From an uncultured Loktanella sp. (GTDB lineage: Bacteria; Pseudomonadota; Alphaproteobacteria; Rhodobacterales; Rhodobacteraceae), in assembly GCA_913061335.1 (NCBI GenBank), contig CAJXTP010000157.1, positions 1 to 6,985 of the forward strand: DNA of 6,985 bases. The letters run 5' to 3'. Under the pieces are notes generated by a model. It was not told the origin of the DNA. It saw nothing but the letters and a program-made list of their open reading frames with translations, and made no database searches. The translations under genes were made by a program, and so were the position numbers. Within the stretch, counting starts at the first letter, position 1. Each line of letters starts with the position of its first letter. Of this stretch, positions 1-5,058 are shown in pieces.

Positions 1-34
1 GTCTCGTGGGCTCGGAGATGTGTATAAGAGACAG
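1..34 (+). other. Retained Illumina Nextera (Tn5) read-2 adapter, not genomic
   Basis: The first 34 bases match the Nextera transposase read-2 adapter from memory. They end in the 19-bp Tn5 mosaic end, AGATGTGTATAAGAGACAG, at 16-34. The regulator coding frame on the minus strand is intact up to base 35 and loses its meaning inside this segment, which confirms the boundary. It is a library artefact at a contig end, not an integrated transposon. Any open frame that starts inside it is artificial. Confidence 0.97.
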
Positions 35-557
35 TCTCAAATTCGGCCGCAAGTTGGCGATTACTTAACCCCCGAGATAGCGCTTCGAGCAGTGCTTTTT
101 CGCGGCGCGTCAGTTGGTGAATTGGGTCCGCCTGTAGATCGCGCACATCGAGAAACGGAAAGATCATTTGCCCGGCCGCAACCGCCGCGCAAGCGTCCAG
201 TAATCCTTCGACGGTTCCGTTGCGCGGTGAAAATCCAGCAGCACCCGCAGCCAATGCCTGACGCGGCAGTTCACCGGCGTTATCGCCGTAGACCAAAATT
301 CGGGGGGCATCGGGTTGTTCACGCAGCACTTCGATCAATTTCTGCCCGCCCAGCGCAGGCAAGTTCCAATCGATAATCCCAATCTGAACAGGCACCCGCA
401 TCACGGTCCCAAGGAACCCTTCAGCGGTTGAAGCCGTCGCCACGAGCGAGAATCGCGGGTCGCGGTCAAAGATTTCGGACATTGCCGACATAACCAGCAT
501 GTTGCTGTCCGCTAAGGCGATGGAAATCTGTTCGCTGTGACCCTTAGTGCTTTGCAA
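35..557 (-). CDS. NarL/LuxR-family response regulator with degenerate receiver, 3' end missing
   Basis: About 174 codons are open on the minus strand, from a TTG at 557-555 to the adapter boundary. Residues about 11-130 form a receiver-like domain, including IGIIDWNLP with the phosphoacceptor-position Asp63. Residues about 148 onward start a LuxR-type helix-turn-helix (QLTRREKALLEALSRGLSNR). The recognition helix and stop codon are lost, probably 30-45 residues. TTG is chosen because an in-frame TAG lies at 572-570 and the first ATG (Met20) falls inside the receiver fold. A weak GAAAG lies 8 nt upstream. Several pocket residues differ from the family: the usual acidic pair is Asp17-Ser18, the switch Thr is Gly91, and the conserved Lys is Arg112. 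Signalling may therefore not depend on phosphorylation. It is divergent from the serine-cycle operon and is a candidate regulator of it, by inference from position only. No partner kinase is visible. Confidence 0.88.
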
Positions 558-578
558 TTGTTTAACTTTCTACTAAAA

Positions 579-596
579 CCTACCCTAATAGGTAGG
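579..596. promoter_or_regulatory. Operator-like inverted repeat, copy 1
   Basis: CCTACC at 579-584 and GGTAGG at 591-596 are perfect 6-bp inverted arms around a 6-bp spacer (CTAATA). The core TACCCTAATAGGTA (581-594) has the short dyad geometry typical of dimeric NarL/LuxR-type binding sites. It starts 24 bp upstream of the regulator's TTG start, so it could serve autoregulation as well as the divergent operon. Binding is inferred. The arms are too short, and the location wrong, for a convincing terminator. Confidence 0.5.
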
Positions 597-604
597 CATC
601 ATTT

Positions 605-620
605 CGGTATACCACGGTAT
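605..620. repeat. CGGTAT direct repeat, 10-bp period, with GGTATACC palindrome
   Basis: CGGTAT occurs at 605-610 and again at 615-620, a spacing of one helical turn, so both copies face the same side of the DNA. The first copy is part of the perfect palindrome GGTATACC (606-613). The repeat lies between the two TACCC motifs and carries the same GGTA half-site element. It may be additional binding surface for the same regulator, though chance cannot be excluded for a repeat this short. Confidence 0.35.
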
Positions 621-645
621 CTCAAGACTAACGGATAGGAAAAAA

Positions 646-663
646 CCTACCCAAATAGATACC
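646..663. promoter_or_regulatory. Operator-like motif, copy 2
   Basis: CCTACCCAAATAGATACC matches the copy at 579-596 at 14 of 18 positions, in the same orientation and 67 bp further on. The shared core is TACCC(T/A)AATAG(G/A)TA. The right arm is less symmetric (GATA in place of GGTA), so this would be the weaker site. It ends 91 bp before the aminotransferase start codon, a reasonable place for an activator upstream of that promoter. The assignment rests on repetition and position only. Confidence 0.45.
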
Positions 664-715
664 CAAAAGCAGGAGTATCCTACGTTGCTGAATTGCACAA
701 ATCAATATTTCATCG

Positions 716-734
716 AAGGAATATTTGTTTCCTT
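716..734 (+). promoter_or_regulatory. Short inverted repeat in the aminotransferase leader
   Basis: AAGGAA (716-721) and TTCCTT (729-734) are perfectly complementary 6-bp arms around a 7-nt loop, ending 18 nt before the ATG at 753. An AATATTT direct repeat (704-710 and 720-726) overlaps it. In RNA the stem would be weak, with only two G-C pairs, and there is no U-tract, so it is not a terminator. It could be a minor leader hairpin or part of an AT-rich promoter region. No clear -35/-10 pair was found nearby. Confidence 0.25.
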
Positions 735-752
735 AAGCGATAGGGCCGTCCA

Positions 753-1997
753 ATGACCAATGCTGCAACCTTCCCACAACTCGTTATCCCAAACACTTTG
801 GCCGCTGGACCAGGGCCGGGCAACACCGATGCCCGCGTGCTGCAAGCTTACGCTGGTGCCGGCATTGCCGACCACATGCAGCCCGACGTTCTGCGCGGCA
901 TGATCGAATGCAAACACATGCTGCGCACATTCATGGGCACGGCGAACGTTTACACCTTCGGCGTTGCCGGAACAGGCTGGAGCGGACTTGATTGCATGAT
1001 GTCCGCCGTCATGCCCGGTGACACGGTTGTCGTATTTGCCAACGGAACATTCTCGGGGATCGACGCGCTAACCCTGCGAATGAAGGCATCGACCCGCGAA
1101 GAGCTTGCCGCCGATAGTCTGAACCCACAACCTGCAAGCGTGACAGTCATCGATGTGCCGCATGGTCAGTCTGTAACGGGCGAGATCGTCGAGGCAGCCT
1201 TGTCTGAGCACAAACCCAAATGGGCGTTCATGGCGCATTGGGAAACGGGGTCGGGCCGGATCAATGACATCGCGGGCTTCTCAGATGCATGCCTTAAGCA
1301 TGATGCAATGGGTCTTGTTGACGCTGTGTCCTCGCTCGGCGTTGCAGATTTTGCGATTGATGATTACAAGGGCGTGGTCGGCTGGGCATCGTGTCCACAA
1401 AAGGGTCTGCTTTGTCTGCCATTGACCTATGCCCCCGTCAGCTTGACCGATCGCTATATCCAAACGCTGCGCGCATCGGGTTGCTATACCTACGCTAACC
1501 ACCCGATCATGGAAGCCCGTCACTGGGGCATCGTTGATGGGCATGACGTTGAAAAAGGCACCTATCACCGGACCCATTCTGGCTATGCAGTATCTGCATT
1601 CCACGAAGCATTGCGGATCAATCTAGCTGACGGCTTGGCCAAGCGCGCCCAAGATTACATCTTCCATGAAAAGGCATTGACCACTGCCGTGACCGCGATG
1701 GGCTGCGAAGTGACATCAAACATGACCAGCCTCGTGGTGCTCAGTTTGCCGCCTGCATTTGCTGGCCGTGAAATGGAGCTAGTGCAGAATTGCCGTGCGC
1801 AAGGATTTGGAATTTGGCCAACGCTGTCTGCGCCCGTTCAAATCCGCATTGGCATCCTGAACCTGCTGAACCAAGCGGCGATTACCGAAATCGTCACCCG
1901 CTTTGGGCAGGCCATGAATGACATCGGCGCTGATGTTGATATCGCGGCGATCACGGCAGGTCTAGAAACACACTTTCAATCGACAATGGCGGCATAG
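753..1997 (+). CDS. Class V PLP aminotransferase, probable serine-glyoxylate aminotransferase
   Basis: A 414-residue protein of the alanine/serine-glyoxylate aminotransferase family (fold type I, PLP-dependent, cytosolic). Its expected role is serine + glyoxylate to hydroxypyruvate + glycine, which feeds the downstream reductase. Visible landmarks are the N-terminal AGPGPGNTDARVLQA (18-32), GTGW (73-76) at the usual PLP phosphate-binding turn, Asp190 in LVDAVSSLG (pyridine-nitrogen contact), Lys217 in CPQKGLL (Schiff-base lysine) and Arg365 in IRIGILN (substrate carboxylate). ATG 753 is the first start after an in-frame TAG at 741-743, with AGGG at 742-745 as a modest ribosome site. The protein differs clearly from the Methylobacterium SgaA I recall. 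The usual HNETSTG is HWETGSG (162-168), and the proline-rich TPYTPP-type loop is replaced by TYHRTHSGYA (270-279). The family is certain. The serine/glyoxylate specificity is inferred from operon context, and an alanine donor is possible. Confidence 0.85.
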   Translation: MTNAATFPQLVIPNTLAAGPGPGNTDARVLQAYAGAGIADHMQPDVLRGMIECKHMLRTFMGTANVYTFGVAGTGWSGLDCMMSAVMPGDTVVVFANGTFSGIDALTLRMKASTREELAADSLNPQPASVTVIDVPHGQSVTGEIVEAALSEHKPKWAFMAHWETGSGRINDIAGFSDACLKHDAMGLVDAVSSLGVADFAIDDYKGVVGWASCPQKGLLCLPLTYAPVSLTDRYIQTLRASGCYTYANHPIMEARHWGIVDGHDVEKGTYHRTHSGYAVSAFHEALRINLADGLAKRAQDYIFHEKALTTAVTAMGCEVTSNMTSLVVLSLPPAFAGREMELVQNCRAQGFGIWPTLSAPVQIRIGILNLLNQAAITEIVTRFGQAMNDIGADVDIAAITAGLETHFQSTMAA

Positions 1998-2000
1998 GGG
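1996..2000 (+). promoter_or_regulatory. mtkA ribosome binding site overlapping the upstream stop codon
   Basis: AGGGG at 1996-2000 begins within the aminotransferase TAG stop (1995-1997) and sits 5 nt before the mtkA ATG at 2006. The gap between the two genes is only 8 nt, so ribosomes ending the first gene are placed on the start signal of the second. This suggests coupled translation. Confidence 0.7.
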
Positions 2001-2005
2001 CAATC

Positions 2006-3193
2006 ATGGACATTCACGAATACCAAGCCAAAGAAGTTCTGAGCAACTTCGGCGTCGAAATTCCCGCAGGTGCACTTGCATATAGTCCGGAACAGGCTGC
2101 TTATCGCGCCCGTGAAATGGGCGGCGACAAGTGGATCGTTAAAGCCCAAGTTCACGCTGGTGGCCGTGGTAAAGCGGGCGGCGTCAAGCTGTGCGAGAAC
2201 GAGAACGAAATCCAAGAGGCCTGCGAGGGCATGTTTGGGCGCAAACTGGTGACCCATCAAACTGGTCCCGAAGGCAAAGGCATCTACCGCATCTATGTCG
2301 AGGCAGCGGTGCCAATTGATCGTGAGATTTATCTGGGTTTTGTTCTAGACCGGACCAGCCAGCGGATCATGATCGTGGCCTCTGCCGAAGGTGGAATGGA
2401 GATCGAAGACATCTCTGAGAACCGTCCAGAAAGCATTGTGCGTTCAACTGTTGAACCTGCGGTTGGCTTGCAAGACTTCCAAGCCCGCGAGATAGCGTTC
2501 AAGCTCAGTATTGAACCTGGGCTGGTCCAATCAATGGTCCGCACATTGCAGGGCTGCTACCGCGCGTTTGTTGAACTGGACGCAACCATGGTCGAGATCA
2601 ACCCATTGGTCGTGACTGGCGATAACCGTATCTTGGCGCTTGATGCTAAAATGACGTTTGACGACAACGCCTTGTTCCGCCACCCGCAAATCAGCGAATT
2701 GCGCGACAAAAGCCAAGAAGACCCGCGCGAAAGTCGTGCTGCTGATCGCGGTCTGTCTTATGTCGGCTTGGACGGTAACATCGGCTGTATCGTCAACGGT
2801 GCCGGCCTTGCGATGGCCACGATGGACACGATTAAGCTGGCTGGTGGCGAGCCTGCAAACTTCCTTGATATCGGAGGTGGTGCCACGCCAGAGCGTGTCG
2901 CAAAAGCATTCCGTCTGGTGTTGTCTGACAAAAATGTTCAGGCCGTTTTGGTCAATATCTTCGCGGGGATCAATCGCTGTGATTGGGTCGCTGAAGGCGT
3001 CGTGCAGGCTCTGAAAGAAGTGCAGGTCGATGTGCCTGTTATCGTCCGACTGGCCGGAACAAACGTCGAAGAAGGTCAGAAAATTCTGGCCAAAAGCGGT
3101 CTGCCAATCATTCGCGCCACAACGTTGATGGAGGCGGCAGAACGATCCGTTTCTGCTTGGCAAAGCGACAACTCTGAAAATAAGGCTGTATAA
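2006..3193 (+). CDS. mtkA: Malate--CoA ligase subunit beta (malate thiokinase)
   Basis: This 395-residue ATP-grasp protein is the nucleotide-binding beta subunit of malate-CoA ligase. With MtkB it makes malyl-CoA from malate, CoA and ATP in the serine cycle. Seen in order: the N-terminal MDIHEYQAKEVL; the ATP-grasp signature HAGGRGKAGGVK (50-61); metal-site candidates Glu197-Asn199 in MVEINP and Asp213 in ALDAKM; and the CoA-ligase domain with NGAGLAMATMD (264-274), NFLDIGGGA (285-293) and NIFAGINRCDW (317-327). The protein resembles succinyl-CoA synthetase SucC throughout. However, SQEDPRE (236-242) and the AGINRCDWVAEG stretch (320-331) match what I recall of Methylobacterium MtkA better than SucC, and the neighbours are serine-cycle genes, not sucD/sucAB. 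The length is normal for the family and all landmarks are intact. The next gene starts 1 nt after the stop, as expected for two subunits made in equal amounts. Confidence 0.93.
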   Translation: MDIHEYQAKEVLSNFGVEIPAGALAYSPEQAAYRAREMGGDKWIVKAQVHAGGRGKAGGVKLCENENEIQEACEGMFGRKLVTHQTGPEGKGIYRIYVEAAVPIDREIYLGFVLDRTSQRIMIVASAEGGMEIEDISENRPESIVRSTVEPAVGLQDFQAREIAFKLSIEPGLVQSMVRTLQGCYRAFVELDATMVEINPLVVTGDNRILALDAKMTFDDNALFRHPQISELRDKSQEDPRESRAADRGLSYVGLDGNIGCIVNGAGLAMATMDTIKLAGGEPANFLDIGGGATPERVAKAFRLVLSDKNVQAVLVNIFAGINRCDWVAEGVVQALKEVQVDVPVIVRLAGTNVEEGQKILAKSGLPIIRATTLMEAAERSVSAWQSDNSENKAV

Positions 3194-3194
3194 G

Positions 3195-4073
3195 ATGAGC
3201 ATTTTTCTAGATCGCGACACGCGGGTCATCGTGCAGGGCATCTCTGGTCGCATGGCGCAGTTCCACACCAAAGACATGATCGATTACGGCACAAATGTCG
3301 TTGGCGGCGTCGTGCCGGGCAAAGGTGGACAAACTGTGCACGGAGTGCCTGTCTTTGATACTGTCAAAGAGGCAGTCGCCGCGACGGGTGCTCAAGCCAG
3401 CCTCGTATTTGTCCCGCCGCCGTTTGCTGCCGACAGCATCATGGAAGCCGCAGATGCAGGTATTGAGTATTGCGTTTGCATCACCGACGGCATCCCTGCC
3501 CAAGATATGATCCGCGTGAAACGCTATATGATGCGCTATTCAAAAGAGCGTCGCATGGTGCTGACGGGTCCAAATTGCGCGGGTACCATCTCGCCCGGCA
3601 AAGCGATGCTTGGCATCATGCCAGGGCATATCTTTTTACCCGGTCACGTTGGAATTGTCGGACGGTCAGGTACGCTTGGATATGAGGCCGCAGCCCAGCT
3701 CAAAGAGCGCGGAATAGGCGTGTCGACCAGTGTTGGTATTGGCGGCGATCCGATCAACGGATCATCTTTCCGCGACATTCTTGAACGGTTCGAGAATGAT
3801 CCAGAGACACATGTGATCGCAATGATCGGTGAAATCGGTGGGCCACAAGAGGCCGAAGCCGCTGCCTACATCAAAGATCACATCACTAAACCTGTGGTCG
3901 CATATGTCGCCGGTTTGACTGCCCCCAAAGGCCGCACAATGGGCCACGCGGGCGCGATCATCTCTGCATTCGGAGAAAGCGCATCTGAAAAGGTTGTCAT
4001 CTTGACAGCCGCAGGTGTGACCGTTGCTGAAAACCCCGCCGTAATCGGCGAAACTATCGCAAGCGTGATGTAG
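3195..4073 (+). CDS. mtkB: Malate--CoA ligase subunit alpha (malate thiokinase)
   Basis: The 292-residue alpha subunit of malate-CoA ligase carries the CoA-binding Rossmann domain and the phosphohistidine relay. Seen: VIVQGISGRMAQFHTKDM (11-28) with the CoA-binding glycine loop, VGGVVPGKGG (36-45), GPNCAGTISPG (125-135), GRSGTLGYE (156-164), Glu213 in MIGEIGG, and His251 in GRTMGHAGA, which aligns with the phosphorylated His of succinyl-CoA synthetase alpha (His246 in the E. coli enzyme). Length and motifs are complete. It starts 1 nt after the mtkA stop, and AAGG at 3182-3185, inside the end of mtkA, is the likely ribosome site, so the two are translationally coupled. SucD is the only serious alternative. 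It is disfavoured by the ppc, aminotransferase and reductase genes around it and by the MtkA-like features of its partner. Confidence 0.93.
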   Translation: MSIFLDRDTRVIVQGISGRMAQFHTKDMIDYGTNVVGGVVPGKGGQTVHGVPVFDTVKEAVAATGAQASLVFVPPPFAADSIMEAADAGIEYCVCITDGIPAQDMIRVKRYMMRYSKERRMVLTGPNCAGTISPGKAMLGIMPGHIFLPGHVGIVGRSGTLGYEAAAQLKERGIGVSTSVGIGGDPINGSSFRDILERFENDPETHVIAMIGEIGGPQEAEAAAYIKDHITKPVVAYVAGLTAPKGRTMGHAGAIISAFGESASEKVVILTAAGVTVAENPAVIGETIASVM

Positions 4074-4084
4074 AAGGTGTTGCT

Positions 4085-5056
4085 ATGACAAAACCCAAAA
4101 TCCTTGTTTCGCGCCGCTGGCCTGCCGCTGTTGAGGCGCGGTTGGCGGACCGGTTTGATGTGGCTCTCAATACCGGCGACGCCGCGTTGACGCCGGCAGA
4201 ATTTCGGCAAGCATTCAAGGATTTTGATGCTGTTTTGCCGACAGTGACGGATAAAATCGGCTCGGATGCGCTCGAGCTGACCAATCCACGCACCAAGCTG
4301 CTGGCCAATTACGGCGTCGGCTATACCCATATCGATATGCCGAGCGCAAACGCACATGGCATGGTTGTCACCAATACGCCTGACGTGCTGTCAGAATGCA
4401 CAGCCGATCTGGCCATGACATTGATGCTGATGGCCGCCCGCCGCGCTGGTGAAGGCGAGCGCGAGATCCGCAGTGATGCATGGACAGGCTGGCGACCGAC
4501 GCATCTTATTGGGTCAAAGGTATCTGGCAAAACGCTTGGCATCGTTGGCTTTGGGCGTATCGGTCAGGCGATGGCGCGCCGTGCACACCACGGGTTTGGC
4601 ATGAAAATAATTGTCCACAATCGCAGCCGCATCGCCGCTGATGTGTTGGCGCGATACGGAGCGATTCAAGCCGATGATTTGGACGATCTGCTGCCGCGTT
4701 GTGACTTTGTCTCATTGCATTGCCCCGGCGGGGCCGAGAACCGTCATTTGATCAACGCCCGCAGGCTTGATCTTATGCGGTCCGGTGCGTTTTTGATTAA
4801 CACCGCACGTGGTGAAGTCATCAACGAATGTGATCTGGTCCAAGCCTTGGCTTTTGAAACAATCGGCGGTGCTGCGTTGGATGTGTTCAACAATGAACCC
4901 GACATCGCGCGTTGCCTGCGCGACAGCGACCGTCTGGTCATGCTCCCGCATCTTGGAAGCGCCACAACCGAGACCCGCGAGGCCATGGGTATGCGCGTTC
5001 TATCCAATTTAGAGGCCTACTTTGATGGGCAATCACCACCGGATCGTGTGAACTGA
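4085..5056 (+). CDS. D-2-hydroxyacid dehydrogenase, probable hydroxypyruvate/glyoxylate reductase
   Basis: A 323-residue NAD(P)-dependent D-isomer 2-hydroxyacid dehydrogenase. Its expected role is hydroxypyruvate to D-glycerate, directly after the aminotransferase step. Visible are the substrate-loop region NYGVGYTHID (75-84), the Rossmann motif GFGRIG (155-160), and the catalytic triad Arg242 (NTARGE), Glu271 (NNEP) and His289 (LPHLGSAT). After the second Rossmann strand the sequence is VHNRSR (177-182). It lacks the acidic residue usual in NAD-specific enzymes and has Arg/Ser instead, which suggests NADPH preference. It looks closer to the GRHPR/GyaR glyoxylate-hydroxypyruvate reductases than to Methylobacterium HprA, so no hprA symbol is given. 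It starts 11 nt after mtkB with AAGG (4074-4077) 7 nt before the ATG. D-3-phosphoglycerate dehydrogenase is unlikely because there is no C-terminal ACT domain. Substrate assignment relies on context. Confidence 0.85.
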   Translation: MTKPKILVSRRWPAAVEARLADRFDVALNTGDAALTPAEFRQAFKDFDAVLPTVTDKIGSDALELTNPRTKLLANYGVGYTHIDMPSANAHGMVVTNTPDVLSECTADLAMTLMLMAARRAGEGEREIRSDAWTGWRPTHLIGSKVSGKTLGIVGFGRIGQAMARRAHHGFGMKIIVHNRSRIAADVLARYGAIQADDLDDLLPRCDFVSLHCPGGAENRHLINARRLDLMRSGAFLINTARGEVINECDLVQALAFETIGGAALDVFNNEPDIARCLRDSDRLVMLPHLGSATTETREAMGMRVLSNLEAYFDGQSPPDRVN

Positions 5057-5058
5057 TG
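5054..5058 (+). promoter_or_regulatory. TGATG stop/start overlap between reductase and ppc
   Basis: The reductase TGA (5054-5056) shares its final A with an ATG (5056-5058) that opens the ppc frame. No strong ribosome site precedes it, so ppc would be started mainly by ribosomes re-initiating after the reductase. A second in-frame ATG at 5068 (Met5) is an alternative start, also without an evident Shine-Dalgarno sequence. Confidence 0.6.

Noticed and set aside
1..34. Natural Tn5/IS50 end
   Set aside because: The synthetic 15-base tag preceding the mosaic end and the position at the very start of the sequence show a library adapter, not an insertion element.
20..376. Open plus-strand frame of 118 codons
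   Set aside because: Its ATG lies within the adapter, the product is Arg/Pro-rich without recognisable domains, and it is antisense to a clear response-regulator frame.
579..596. Transcription terminator
   Set aside because: The 6-bp arms are short and not followed by a T-tract on either strand, and the site sits between divergent gene starts, where a terminator is not expected.
685..711. Possible sigma-70 promoter (TTGCTG at 685, TATTTC at 706)
   Set aside because: The spacer is only 15 bp and the -10 match is poor. A promoter must lie in this region, but its exact position cannot be supported.
2531..3277. 248-codon open frame on the minus strand
   Set aside because: It lies antisense to the end of mtkA and the start of mtkB, whose motifs are unmistakable. 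The translation shows no family signature and is explained by codon bias of the real genes.
2006..4073. Reading the pair as sucC-sucD (succinyl-CoA synthetase)
   Set aside because: The families are homologous, but MtkA-like sequence features and the serine-cycle neighbours (aminotransferase, reductase, ppc) favour malate-CoA ligase. No TCA-cycle genes are adjacent.
3878..4357. 159-codon open frame on the minus strand across the mtkB/reductase junction
   Set aside because: It is antisense to two well-supported genes. It shows no domain, and a gene there is not needed to explain the sequence.
4085..5056. D-3-phosphoglycerate dehydrogenase (serA)
   Set aside because: The protein is 323 residues with no ACT or other C-terminal regulatory domain, and it lies in a serine-consuming operon. 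Hydroxypyruvate reductase fits better.
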